This document shows positions 16,237-25,136 of a DNA stretch of 45,317 nt, piece after piece. Both the position numbers and the translations under genes were made by a program. The stretch comes from a bacterium (GTDB lineage Bacteria > CAIWAD01): NCBI GenBank assembly GCA_030685015.1, contig JAUXWS010000102.1:1-45317 (forward strand), read 5' to 3'. The notes beneath the pieces are model-generated. The model was given only the letters and a program-made list of their open reading frames with translations, did no database searches and was not told the origin of the DNA. The stretch's first letter is position 1. Each line of letters opens with the position of its first letter.

Positions 16237-16323
16237 CTGTTCCTCCTCGGTTGTATGATGGAAACAGCCAGTGCGAAGCCACTCTATCGGCGGCGCGTGG
16301 CAGGCAATCCACTCTTGAGGTGG

Positions 16324-17352
16324 TCAGGATGGCCAGAGGCCGGGCAGGACCTTCCCGCACGAAGGGCAGCGCCCCCCCCGGAGGTGGCAGCACGCCGCGC
16401 CCCCCAAGGGCCGCTTCACCACTGTTTCCTGGCAGGCGGGGCAGCAGGAGTCGCGACCCTCGGCCAGGGGCAGGTTGCCCAGGTAGACATGCTGGAGGCC
16501 GGCTCGCCGGGCGATGGCCCGGGCCCGCCGCAGCGTCTCCACCGGCGTGCGCGGCAGGTCCGTCAGCTTGTGGTCCGGGTGGAAGGCGCTCAGGTGGAGG
16601 GGCGTGGGCGGGCCCAGCTCGCCGGCCACCCAGCGGCACAGCTCGCCCAGCTCCTCGTCGCCGTCGTTTTTACCGGGAATGAGCAGGGTGGTCAGCTCGA
16701 GCCACACGTTTGTCTCGCGGCGCAGCCAGCGCAGCGTCTCCAGCACGGGGGCGAGGCGGCCCCGGGCCAGGTTGCGGTAGAAGGAATCGCGGAAGCTCTT
16801 GAGGTCGATGTTGACGGCGTCGATGGGGGCGAAGATCTCCCGCGCCGCCGGCAGGCGCACATAGCCGTTGCTCACCATCACCGTGTAAAGGCCCGCCTCC
16901 TGGGCGGCCTCGGCGCAGGCGATGAGGAACTCCCCGAAGATGACGGGCTCGTTGTAAGTGAAGGCCAGTCCGCGACAGCCCTGGCTGGCGGCGGCGCGCA
17001 GGATCATGGCCGGCGTGGCGCGCTCCATGCGGCCCAGGGCCTCGCGCGCCTGGCTCATGGTCCAGTTCTGGCAGAAGACGCAGCCCAGGTTGCAGCCCGC
17101 CGTGCCGAAGGAGAGGACGCGGCTGCCGGGATGGACGTGGTGGAGGGGCTTCTTCTCGATGGGATCGGCCGCGAAACCGATGCCGGCGTTCCAGCCGTCG
17201 GTGACGAGGGCGCCTCCCTCGTTGCGGCGGATGAGGCAGAAGCCGGGCTGGCCGGGGCCGGGGCGGCAGTCCCGCGGGCACAGCTCGCAGAGGACGCGGC
17301 CCTGGTCGAGGGGGCGCCACCAACGGGCGGGATGGGCGGCAGGCGAGATCAT
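16324..17352 (-). CDS. amrS: AmmeMemoRadiSam system radical SAM enzyme
   Basis: This 342-residue protein belongs to the AmrS family of radical S-adenosylmethionine enzymes. The 4Fe-4S motif is C87-NLG-C91-VF-C94 followed by QNW, which is diagnostic. N-terminal CELCPRDC and a C-terminal cysteine-rich ribbon (CPAC and CPSCGKVLPG) are also usual for the family. The family is defined by co-occurrence with Memo-like and AMMECR1-like proteins; neither is in this window, and the reaction is not established. It reads toward the response regulator gene across a 134-bp gap that contains the possible leader peptide, so it could share a transcript. Confidence 0.92.
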   Translation of the reverse strand: MISPAAHPARWWRPLDQGRVLCELCPRDCRPGPGQPGFCLIRRNEGGALVTDGWNAGIGFAADPIEKKPLHHVHPGSRVLSFGTAGCNLGCVFCQNWTMSQAREALGRMERATPAMILRAAASQGCRGLAFTYNEPVIFGEFLIACAEAAQEAGLYTVMVSNGYVRLPAAREIFAPIDAVNIDLKSFRDSFYRNLARGRLAPVLETLRWLRRETNVWLELTTLLIPGKNDGDEELGELCRWVAGELGPPTPLHLSAFHPDHKLTDLPRTPVETLRRARAIARRAGLQHVYLGNLPLAEGRDSCCPACQETVVKRPLGGAACCHLRGGRCPSCGKVLPGLWPS

Positions 17353-17419
17353 GGGTCCAAGATAGGGCCGCCCCTGGTTAGGACACTGGACGTGGCACTC
17401 ATCAGCAGGCCAGGATGGA

Positions 17420-17890
17420 TCAATCCTGCGCCCGCGGCAGGCGGCTCAGGTTCCAGGCCAAGCCGATCAGGCCCGCGGCCGTGACCGCGCCACTGGCGAT
17501 CCAGGCTTGGCGCAGGTCCTCGCCGGAGGCCCCTGCCAGGATCTTTCCCACGAGGGCGATGACCACGGCGATGGCCACGGCCCAAACCATGACAAGCCGG
17601 AGATGCCTGCGATCCGGGGCGCGTCGCGGCGTGGCGCCGGGGAGGCTCAGGCGCCGGAAATAGGCTTGGCGGCACCAGATCAGCGAAATCACGAACAGAG
17701 GGATGCCCACACCGAATCCCGTCTCGCCGCCCGGCGGTCGCACAAGGAAGGGCACCAGACCAAGCATGGACAACATCATGCAGGCATTGAGCGCCCGGGC
17801 CTGGCTCCTGCGGCGGACGATCGTGGGCAGCTCGCCGGCATCCCCATGCAGTACGGCGCATCCAAGATCACGGCGATGAAGCAGCAGCAT
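17420..17890 (-). CDS. small membrane protein of unknown function
   Basis: This 156-residue protein is not recognised. It has about four hydrophobic segments (around residues 37-52, 58-74, 98-115 and 129-147), so it is probably an inner-membrane protein with short loops. The ATG is preceded by AAGGAGAAGGAG. It follows the MutS-like gene after 15 bp on the same strand and is probably co-transcribed with it. Translation of the first ~35 residues is less convincing; an internal MM (residues 38-39) could be the true start. Confidence 0.6.
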   Translation of the reverse strand: MLLLHRRDLGCAVLHGDAGELPTIVRRRSQARALNACMMLSMLGLVPFLVRPPGGETGFGVGIPLFVISLIWCRQAYFRRLSLPGATPRRAPDRRHLRLVMVWAVAIAVVIALVGKILAGASGEDLRQAWIASGAVTAAGLIGLAWNLSRLPRAQD

Positions 17891-17905
17891 GACTCCTTCT
17901 CCTTG

Positions 17906-19342
17906 TCAGGTGCAGGGGTCCTGGGCGGACAGATGGAGGCGGAAGCGCTCCACCACAGACTCGGGCATGCCCGCCCGGCGCAGCAGGTTCTCGGTGTCCC
18001 ATGTGGGGGGGGCGACCTGGCGAAGGTGGCGACCGCCGCCCGCCTCCGGGGGATCCACCACCAAATGGAAGCGTTCCGCGCCCGCCACTTCGAGGCCATC
18101 ATCATGGGTGACGATGAGGAAGCGGATCCGCCGATGGGCGGAGACCTCCAGGACGGCCCGCGTCAAGGCATGTCGGATGGCCCGACGCGTGCCCGAGAAG
18201 GGCTCGTCCAGCAGGAGCCATCCGCCTTCAAGCGCAAGGCGGTCCAGGGCCTCACGCGTGGCGCACAGCTCCCGGAAGAAGAGGCTCTCGCCGGCTGCGC
18301 GGTTGTCGGTCTTGGCGATGACGCTTTCCATCCTGGCCGTGGGCAGGCCCAGGGATTGGGAGCAGCCATGGCCCAGCGACTGGCGCAGAAGGATGTCCAG
18401 GCCCAGCGCGCGCAAGAGGGTGGACTTGCCCGACATGTTGTCGCCCATGATGATCACAACCTGCGCTCTACTCGACAAGGAGAGCGGCTGGCAGGAATCC
18501 ACCAGAGGATGGCGCAGCCCCTCCACCACGAGGTGAGCATCAGCCGTCCAGGTCCCCTCCACCAACAAGTTCCCCACCCGTGAACAGGACTCCAGCTCCC
18601 GCTCCCCCACTTCCAACAAGCATCGTCCGATCTCATGCGGGTGGTTCCGCAGGAGGTCGTTCGCCTGGGCGTAGCCCGCCGCCTCCAGACCCAGGGCGAT
18701 GCGCAAGTACTCGACAAGACCGGTGGGATCCCAACGAACCGCGTCATCCAGCCACATCCAAAGGGAGCCAAGTGTGGCCCCCGGACCCCTGCGCGCAGCC
18801 AAGAAGCGCACGGTGATAATCTCACGCCAGCAGGATGCCTCGACGCGTCGCTTGAGCCAGTAAGCCACAGCCAGGTTGGCCAAGCCTGACAGGACCAGCA
18901 AAAGACGGACTTGGCTGAAGAGGACGGACAGGAACAGGAGTCCCAGGGCTGGCCATGGAAGCAGCGGCAATACCCATTCAACCCAGCGGGGCAGGTCGTC
19001 GTGGCGTGATCGCAGAACCATTTGGCAGTCCAACCGGCGCAGACGGGCGAGAGTCGACCTGCCGAAGCGGAAACCCGGACGATGGCCCTTGGAGGGTGGC
19101 ACCGCACCACCCGGGTTGGTGATGCGGGCCAGGAGGGCCAGTTGAGCACACGGGGATCCCCCGGGGGCCAGATGACGGGCCAGCGCGGGCAACTCAAGAT
19201 CTTGGAAGCTCTGCCTGCTCACGCCTGGCGGGGACAACCCCAGCCATCCTGCCAGGACCACCAGATCCTGATGCTCGAAGCTGCTGACGGTAGACCTTGC
19301 GGTCTCTGGCTTACCGGCGGCCAAGGTACCCGGCGACCTCAC
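17906..19342 (-). CDS. membrane-anchored MutS-like ATPase
   Basis: This protein (478 residues from the GTG at 19342) ends in a MutS-family ATPase: P-loop GDNMSGKS at about 300-307, Walker B LLLDEP at 376-381 and VTHDD at 411-415. Two hydrophobic helices (about 122-140 and 144-163) precede a helical region, giving the layout of the membrane-bound MutS relatives seen in Bacteroidetes and others; there is no mismatch-recognition domain. Its role is unknown and need not be mismatch repair. The start is uncertain: GTG at 19342 and TTG at 19324 are both possible, and the protein is shorter than the ~590 residues I recall for relatives. It directly follows the esterase gene. Confidence 0.75.
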   Translation of the reverse strand: MRSPGTLAAGKPETARSTVSSFEHQDLVVLAGWLGLSPPGVSRQSFQDLELPALARHLAPGGSPCAQLALLARITNPGGAVPPSKGHRPGFRFGRSTLARLRRLDCQMVLRSRHDDLPRWVEWVLPLLPWPALGLLFLSVLFSQVRLLLVLSGLANLAVAYWLKRRVEASCWREIITVRFLAARRGPGATLGSLWMWLDDAVRWDPTGLVEYLRIALGLEAAGYAQANDLLRNHPHEIGRCLLEVGERELESCSRVGNLLVEGTWTADAHLVVEGLRHPLVDSCQPLSLSSRAQVVIIMGDNMSGKSTLLRALGLDILLRQSLGHGCSQSLGLPTARMESVIAKTDNRAAGESLFFRELCATREALDRLALEGGWLLLDEPFSGTRRAIRHALTRAVLEVSAHRRIRFLIVTHDDGLEVAGAERFHLVVDPPEAGGGRHLRQVAPPTWDTENLLRRAGMPESVVERFRLHLSAQDPCT

Positions 19343-19347
19343 GGGAC

Positions 19348-20373
19348 TCACGCCATCCGCTCCAGGAGCAGGGGCAGCATCTCCCCCCAGCGCCAGGTGG
19401 CGCCGAAGTGGCCGCCCTCGTACTCGCGGTGGATGAGGTCGATGCCCTGGGCGCGGCAGCGGTGGGCGAAGACGCGGGCGCCCAGCTCGGCGTGGAACTC
19501 GTCGCGGTCGCCGGCCTCCAGGTAGAGGGTGCGCAGGGCGGCGAGGGCGTCGCGTTCGGCCCGATGGGCCGAAAGCCGCTCGGCAGGATCCTGGGCCCGC
19601 CAGAGGGCGAAGACCTCCTCGTCCAGCTCGCCGCTCGCCGGATCGATGGGCAGGCGGAAGCCGGGGGGCTCCCTGGTCGGCGAATAGGCGCTGGCCAGGG
19701 CCAGCAGGTTGAGGGCGCAGGCCTCGTCGGCGCCCAGCTTGCGCAGGGCGGGCAGGCGCTCGAGGAAGGCGGCGAGGCCGCCCAAGCGGGCCAGCGCCGC
19801 GGGCAGACGGGCGATCTCGGGGCGCAGGGTCATGTCGAAGTGGAGGTCGCCCGCGCTGCAGGCGCAGTGGGCGAAAAGTCCCGGCCGGGCCATGGCCAGG
19901 CGCAAGGCGCCGAAACCACCGCTGGACTTGCCGGCCACGGCCCGTCCCGCGGCATCGCCGCGCAAGCGGAAGTGGGCGTCCAGCAGCGGCAGCAGCTCGT
20001 CGGCAAGATGGCTCTGGTAGGGACCGGTGCCCGCGGAATCCAAGTATTGGCCGCCACCGTAGCGGGTGAAGCAGTCGGGGAAGGCCAGCACGGCAGGGGA
20101 CATCGCCCCCTGCGCCATGAGACGGTCGGCCAGCTGGAAGATGTTCTCGTCGAAGGCGCGGAAGCCCAGCCACCCCGCGCTGTTGCCGAACTGCCCGGCA
20201 AGGATCAGCACCAGGGGGTATCGCCGCGTCGCGGCGTGATATCCCGGCGGCAGGTAGACCGGGCAATGGCGGATGGGGGGATCGCCCAGCGGATTGCCGC
20301 GCAGGAGCCGGCTGTCCACCCGCTCGACGACCATGTTGCCGTGGAGCAGCTCATTGAGGAAGCCCAGGCTCAT
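19348..20373 (-). CDS. alpha/beta-hydrolase esterase
   Basis: This 341-residue protein is a putative esterase of the esterase D type. The nucleophile lies in GKSSGGFGA, a probable acid in LEAGDRDEF and the histidine in EYEGGHFG near the C-terminus. YPLVLILAGQ and the PDCFTRYGG segment fit the fold, with the oxyanion region before the nucleophile. No signal peptide is seen, so it is cytoplasmic. The ATG overlaps the stop of the MalG-type permease (ATGA), so it belongs to the transporter operon and may deacylate an imported carbohydrate; this link is inference. Confidence 0.85.
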   Translation of the reverse strand: MSLGFLNELLHGNMVVERVDSRLLRGNPLGDPPIRHCPVYLPPGYHAATRRYPLVLILAGQFGNSAGWLGFRAFDENIFQLADRLMAQGAMSPAVLAFPDCFTRYGGGQYLDSAGTGPYQSHLADELLPLLDAHFRLRGDAAGRAVAGKSSGGFGALRLAMARPGLFAHCACSAGDLHFDMTLRPEIARLPAALARLGGLAAFLERLPALRKLGADEACALNLLALASAYSPTREPPGFRLPIDPASGELDEEVFALWRAQDPAERLSAHRAERDALAALRTLYLEAGDRDEFHAELGARVFAHRCRAQGIDLIHREYEGGHFGATWRWGEMLPLLLERMA

Positions 20374-21200
20374 TCCTTGACCGCCCCCAGCGTCAATCCG
20401 CTGACGAGATAGCGCGACAGGGCGATGAAGATGACCATCACCGGCACGCTCACCAGCACGCTGGCCGCCGCGTAGTAGCCCCACTGCGTGCTCATGCTGG
20501 CCTGGAAGCTCTTCAGGCCCAGGGGCAAGGTGAACAAATCGCTCTCCTGCAGCACCTGCGCCGCCACGATGTATTCCGACCACGAGGCCATGAAGGAGAA
20601 GAGGGCGGTGATGACGAGGGCCGGGCTGGCCAGGGGCAGGACCACCTTGCGGAAGGCCTGGAAAGGGGTGCAGCCGTCGATGCGCGCCGCCTCCTCCAAG
20701 GAGACGGGGATGGTGTCGTAGAAACCCTTCATCTGCCAGAGGCAGAAGGGCAGCGCCGTTGCCGTGTAGAGCACCATCAGGCCAAGGAAGGTGTTCACCA
20801 GATGCAGCTTGGCGATCATGATGTAGAGGGGCAGCAGGAGCATGGTGGCGGGGAACATCTGCGTCGTCATGAGGGCGAGCATGCCGGCGTCCCGCCCCAC
20901 GAACTTGAAGCGGCTGAACGCGTAGCCGCCGATGGCGGCCAGGGCCACGCCCGTGGCCGTCACCACCGCCGAGACAAGCAGGCTGTTCCACAACCAGGTG
21001 AGGAACTCGTGCTCGGTGAAGAGGGCCGCGTAGCTGCGCAGGCTGGCGCCTTCCGGAATGAGCGCCAGGCTGGTGGAGCGCAGCTTGTCTCCCGGCCGCA
21101 GCGAGATGGTGATCACATTGAGCAGCGGATAGACGGCGATGAGACTGAAGACGACCAGCACCAGGTGGCGGGCCAGGGTCAGGATGCGGGCTTCTTTCAT
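20370..21200 (-). CDS. carbohydrate ABC transporter permease, MalG type
   Basis: This 276-residue protein is an inner-membrane permease of the maltose/oligosaccharide ABC class, with six predicted helices. The EAA loop that contacts the ATPase reads EEAARIDGCTPFQAFRKVVL. The start is supported by GGGAGCG upstream. It follows the fused binding-protein/permease gene after 14 bp and overlaps the esterase, so all three are one operon. No ATPase subunit (MalK/MsmK type) is encoded here; a shared ATPase elsewhere is likely. Confidence 0.92.
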   Translation of the reverse strand: MKEARILTLARHLVLVVFSLIAVYPLLNVITISLRPGDKLRSTSLALIPEGASLRSYAALFTEHEFLTWLWNSLLVSAVVTATGVALAAIGGYAFSRFKFVGRDAGMLALMTTQMFPATMLLLPLYIMIAKLHLVNTFLGLMVLYTATALPFCLWQMKGFYDTIPVSLEEAARIDGCTPFQAFRKVVLPLASPALVITALFSFMASWSEYIVAAQVLQESDLFTLPLGLKSFQASMSTQWGYYAAASVLVSVPVMVIFIALSRYLVSGLTLGAVKE

Positions 21201-21214
21201 GGTTCGCTCCCGGC

Positions 21215-23467
21215 TCAGTACACGGCCTTGGTGGCGCTGGTGCGCTTCAGGAAGGAGATGGAGAAGGCGAGCAGGATGAAGAAGATCACCATGGAGAGCG
21301 CCGCCCCGTAGCCGTACTGGTAGAGGTTGAAGACCGCCTTGTAGACGTAGGAGACGAGGATGTGCGTCTTGTCGCTGGGCTCGCCGCCATTGGAGACCAG
21401 CCACATGACGTTGAGCTGGTTGAAGGTCCACACCGTGCCCAGGGTCACCGCGGGCAGCATGACCGGCTTGAGCAGCGGCAGCGTGATGCGGCGGAACTGC
21501 GTCCAGCGGCTGGCGCCGTCCACCCGCGCCGCCTCGTAGAGCTCCTGGGGAATGGCCTGCAGCCCGCCCAGGGCGATCACCATCATGAAGGGGAAGCCCA
21601 GCCAGACGTTGGTGGTGATGCAGGCGATGAAGGCGGCGGTCGGATCCTTCATCCAGTCGATCATGGGCAGGTTGAAGAGCTGGCTGCCGATGAGGTTGAC
21701 GGCGCCGTATTCCGGGTTGAACATGCCCCGCCAGGTGAGCGCCGTGATGTAGCTGGGCACCGCCCAGGGGATGATGAGCAGCACGCGGTAGAGGCTCTTG
21801 CCCGCCACCGGGCCGTTGATCACCACGGCCAGGAAGACGCCCAGCACCACGTGGAAACCCACGTTGACCACGGTCCAGATCACCGTCTTGAGCAGCACGC
21901 TCCAGAAGACGTTCTCACGGAAGACCTGGACGTAGTTGTGCAGGCCGATCATCTGCCAGTCCTGGAAGTGGCGCAGGCTCATGTTGGAGAGGGAGAGCAC
22001 CACGTTGTAGAAGAAGGGGTAGACGATGGTGGCGGCGATGACCACGAAACTGGGCAGGACGAAGAGGTAGGCCAGCTTGTGGCGGCGCCAATCCCGCAGG
22101 AAGAGGCCCAGGCTGCTCCGTTGCCACCAGACAAGGGCGGCCAGGGCGGCGAAGAGCAGGGCTTTGAAAACAGCCACGAAGGCGGTGGGCTCCAGCTCCT
22201 GGTTCATGGTGCGGATGCGCGTCTCGGCATCGGCCTGCATGCCGCGGGCGGCCTGCTCCGGCGTCTCGGAGCCCCCCAGCAGGGCCTGGTAGCGCGGCTT
22301 CATGGCGTCCCAGACGGCGCGCAGCTCCGCCACGACGGGCATGGCGTGCCCGTTCCGCATTTGGATGGCGCTGGCGCGCAGGGTGGGATCGCTGGCGAGG
22401 AGGGGGTGATCGAGCAGTTCGCGGCGCGAGGGCAGGGTCTTCAGCTCCGTCATGAAGCGTTCCTGCACCGGGGCGGAGGTGAGGAAGCGCACCAGGGCCA
22501 TCGCCTCGTCGGCCTGCGCCCCCTGGGCGTTGACATTGAGGGAATAGCCCTTGGTCGCCACCATGGGTCCCATGGGCAAGCCGGTGGAGAGGACGGTGGG
22601 CAGGGGCGCCACGTAGGCCTTCAGCTCGGGCCGGGCCAGGTAGTCCCCCCAGCTCCAGTCCCCGTTGATGATCATGGCCGAGCGCCCCTCCTTGAAGAGG
22701 CCGTCGGCATCCTCGTAATCACAGCTGACCGGCATCACCTTGTGCTCGTCGCGCAGGGCGAGGATGTAGCGGAAGGCCGCCACGGACTGCGGCGTGTCCA
22801 GGTCGGGCGTGGTCTGGGTGGGATCGCCGCGGTCGAAGAGCCAGCCGCCGAAGCCGGTGATGAAGGGAATCACGAAGAAGGGCTCGGTGTAATTCCAGGC
22901 GACGCCGTAGCGGTCGATGCGGCCGTCCCCGTCCAGATCCCGCGTCTGCTCGCGGGCCAGACGGATGAATTCCTCGTCGGTGGCGGGCGGTTGGGGCAGA
23001 TAGTTGCCATTCACCACCAGCGCCAGGTGGTTGCCGATGCGGTCCCCCACCTGCAGCAGCTCGAGGGCGCCGGCCCGCCCTTCCTCGCGGCTGGGGAGCC
23101 AGGTGAGCGCCCCATCGATGAAGTCGTCCTGCTCACGGGCGTGCAGCCAGGGGGTCATGTCGCGGATGATGCCCATCGTCTGGAAGGGGCCGATCACGTC
23201 GGAGGGGCCGTAGACCAGTTCCGGCCCGCTGCCGGCCAGGGCCGAGGCCTGGAAGCCGCTGCGCAGCTCCTCCGTTTCCTTGTAGAGGGCCCGCACCCGG
23301 ACGCCGCGGTGCTGGTCCTCGTAGTGGGCGATGAGCTCGTCGAGGATGGCCCGCTCGGCCGGCACCATCTGGTGCCAGAGGGTGATGGTCACCCGATGGT
23401 CGACCTCACGGCAGCCCGGCAGGACCAGGGAGAGGGCCAGCAGCCCCGGGAGGAGAAGTCGCTTCAT
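21215..23467 (-). CDS. fused sugar-binding lipoprotein and MalF-type permease
   Basis: This 750-residue protein joins two normally separate subunits. Residues 1-19 are a lipoprotein signal peptide ending in LPGC (C19). Residues ~25-420 are an extracellular solute-binding domain of the MalE class (VTITLWHQ near the start, NGDWSWGDY, GYSLNVNAQG, FLTSAPVQERF). A membrane helix (about 429-447) then leads to a MalF-type permease with helices from ~467 and the EAA loop YEAARVDGASRWTQFRR at about 644-660. An acidic loop DLDGDGRID (178-186) resembles a calcium-binding loop. The binding domain would be tethered to the outer face of its permease. Substrate is probably a maltodextrin or similar oligosaccharide, by family only. 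Confidence 0.93.
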   Translation of the reverse strand: MKRLLLPGLLALSLVLPGCREVDHRVTITLWHQMVPAERAILDELIAHYEDQHRGVRVRALYKETEELRSGFQASALAGSGPELVYGPSDVIGPFQTMGIIRDMTPWLHAREQDDFIDGALTWLPSREEGRAGALELLQVGDRIGNHLALVVNGNYLPQPPATDEEFIRLAREQTRDLDGDGRIDRYGVAWNYTEPFFVIPFITGFGGWLFDRGDPTQTTPDLDTPQSVAAFRYILALRDEHKVMPVSCDYEDADGLFKEGRSAMIINGDWSWGDYLARPELKAYVAPLPTVLSTGLPMGPMVATKGYSLNVNAQGAQADEAMALVRFLTSAPVQERFMTELKTLPSRRELLDHPLLASDPTLRASAIQMRNGHAMPVVAELRAVWDAMKPRYQALLGGSETPEQAARGMQADAETRIRTMNQELEPTAFVAVFKALLFAALAALVWWQRSSLGLFLRDWRRHKLAYLFVLPSFVVIAATIVYPFFYNVVLSLSNMSLRHFQDWQMIGLHNYVQVFRENVFWSVLLKTVIWTVVNVGFHVVLGVFLAVVINGPVAGKSLYRVLLIIPWAVPSYITALTWRGMFNPEYGAVNLIGSQLFNLPMIDWMKDPTAAFIACITTNVWLGFPFMMVIALGGLQAIPQELYEAARVDGASRWTQFRRITLPLLKPVMLPAVTLGTVWTFNQLNVMWLVSNGGEPSDKTHILVSYVYKAVFNLYQYGYGAALSMVIFFILLAFSISFLKRTSATKAVY

Positions 23468-23586
23468 GGGTGCCCCTTGCTTACGGCGACGGCTGGAAGG
23501 TAACGCTCAAAGGACGGACCCTTGGTCGCCTTCCCGGCGCGGGTTGACATGTGCTGCCAACCCGGCGAAAGCTGGGTGGACGGCCT

Positions 23587-24408
23587 TCAGTCCTTCACCA
23601 GCACGTGGTAGAGATTGTCCAACCCGCCATGGGGAAGAGGCTCGTCCGGCAGGTGGCGGTAGGCCGCGTCGTAGATGGCCTCCAGGCGGAAGCCGTTCTC
23701 CTCGACCATGGCGCGGAACTCCCCCGGCCGCCAGAGACGGGTCGTGTGCCGCGTCTCGATCGCGCGCACCGGCGGCCCCTGGACCTCCAGCGTGCAGGTC
23801 TCCAGGGAGCGGCGGGCGGCGCGGTCCTCTTTCGTGCGCCAGCAGACCTTGATCCGCGTGTCGCCGCGGCGGGCACTCCAGCGGATGACCCGCGGCCGCA
23901 CCCGGGGCGGCATGGCGTAGCTCAGGTCGATCACATAGACGCCGCGCGGTTCCAGCATGGCCGCCGTGGCCTGCAGGTGGGCGGCCACCTCCTCGTCGGT
24001 GAGCAGGTAGCGGAAGGAGTTGATCGCCGTGTAGGCGCCCTGGAAGCGCTCCGATGAGCGGAAGTCCGCCATGCCACCGGGCTGGACCCGGCAGCGCTCG
24101 CCCAGGTTCTCCTCCCGCAGTCGATCCTGCGCGAAGGCAAGGGCGGCGGGGTTCACATCATAGCCCAGGGCCTCCAGTCCCATCCGTCCCAGGCAGACGA
24201 GATTGCGGCCGGTGCCGCAGGCGGGCTCGAGCAGACGGGAGGGCTCGCCCGCGCCATAGAATTCCATGCAGGCCAGCACGAATTGGAGTTCGCGGGCGAC
24301 ATCCCAGTCGTAGGCAATGTCGTAGAGTTCGGCCAGATCGTAGAGTTCGCGGCCGTGCCGTCCGGGATCGGTCGGGTCGTGGTCTGCGTGGCGCTTATGG
24401 GTTCCCAT
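23587..24408 (-). CDS. SAM-dependent methyltransferase (class I)
   Basis: This 273-residue protein has the SAM-binding motif LLEPACGTGRNL followed by YDVNPAAL and a later FQGAYTAINSFRYL segment (motif IV region), as in class I methyltransferases acting on small molecules. The substrate is unknown. The ATG at 24406-24408 (MGTHKRHAD) is the most plausible start, though it has only a weak ribosome site. It is separated from the permease-fusion gene by 119 bp and from FmdB by a repeat-rich gap, so it may be transcribed alone. Confidence 0.85.
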   Translation of the reverse strand: MGTHKRHADHDPTDPGRHGRELYDLAELYDIAYDWDVARELQFVLACMEFYGAGEPSRLLEPACGTGRNLVCLGRMGLEALGYDVNPAALAFAQDRLREENLGERCRVQPGGMADFRSSERFQGAYTAINSFRYLLTDEEVAAHLQATAAMLEPRGVYVIDLSYAMPPRVRPRVIRWSARRGDTRIKVCWRTKEDRAARRSLETCTLEVQGPPVRAIETRHTTRLWRPGEFRAMVEENGFRLEAIYDAAYRHLPDEPLPHGGLDNLYHVLVKD

Positions 24409-24576
24409 CGGACCGCAATCTACCAACCGGCGCCGGGGGTGGTGCCCTCCGAGTGTGTCACCCATCGTGGGGCAAATCCGCGCCAACGGCGCGATCCATA
24501 CCAGCCTGGGGCAACGCCCCGGGTTGGTGATCAACATGACGGAGCGCAGGGATGGGTGCGGATGGGGAATGCCATT

Positions 24577-24716
24577 CACCGAGGGCGATGCCCGCGACCC
24601 ATCACTGGACACCGGACACCGCTCACCGTGGGCGATGCCCGCGACCCAACGCCGGACGCCGATCACTGGGCATTGGACACCGAACACTGGACACCGTGGG
24701 TGAAGCCGGCGACCCA
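24577..24716. repeat. three direct repeats of 25 bp with irregular spacing
   Basis: A 25-bp unit built on GTGGGCGATGCCCGCGACC occurs at 24577-24601, 24624-24648 and 24692-24716 (the third with several changes). Short ACTGGACACC and GATCACTGATCACC-type motifs fill the spaces and continue to about 24755. The unit contains an inner GGGC...GCCC palindrome. The gap (24409-24751) has no gene. Spacers of 22 and 43 bp, of unequal length and made of related repeats, argue against CRISPR. Confidence 0.65.
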
Positions 24717-24751
24717 TCACTGATCACTGATCACCGGTCACCGGTCACTAT

Positions 24752-25045
24752 TCACTGCCCCCCATGGCAGGCGCAGCCCCCGCCGCACCCGGCCGGCTTG
24801 GCCTCAGGCTTGCCATCGGCCACCGGGCACTCGCCCCCCTCCTTGCCTCCCGCCGGTCCGCCCTTGCGGTAATCAGTGGCGTGGAAACCGGTGCCCTTGA
24901 AGATCATACCCGCGCCCCGTGAGATGAGGCGACGCAGGGAGGGTGCCCCGCAGACCGGGCAGTCGTGCAGCGGCTCGGCGGTCATGGGTTGGAAGGCCTC
25001 CAGCGCATGGCCACAGGCCTGGCAGCTGTACTCGTAGGTGGGCAT
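24752..25045 (-). CDS. FmdB-family zinc-ribbon protein
   Basis: This 97-residue protein starts with the FmdB signature MPTYEYSCQACGHALEAFQ, followed by CPVCGAPSLRRL, giving the two CxxC knuckles of a zinc ribbon. A glycine/cysteine/histidine-rich tail (CGGGCACHGG) could bind additional metal. FmdB proteins are widespread small putative regulators of poorly known function. A CAGGAAG lies upstream of the ATG. It is the last gene of the apparent sprA operon, 92 bp after the Ppx-like gene. Confidence 0.9.
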   Translation of the reverse strand: MPTYEYSCQACGHALEAFQPMTAEPLHDCPVCGAPSLRRLISRGAGMIFKGTGFHATDYRKGGPAGGKEGGECPVADGKPEAKPAGCGGGCACHGGQ

Positions 25046-25136
25046 GGCGTTCTTCCTGTTTGATTGACGCCCAAAATAGGGCACGCGGCTTGGACTTGCC
25101 CGGTGGCGCCGGAACAAGCCGGGCGGAGGAGACCGG

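Noticed and set aside
17349-17861. Alternative minus-strand frame overlapping the small membrane protein
   Set aside because: Arg/Pro-rich with no hydrophobic or family pattern; the chosen frame has a strong ribosome site and membrane helices.
24577-24716. Possible CRISPR array
   Set aside because: Only three units, spacers of 22 and 43 bp that are themselves repetitive, and no cas genes.
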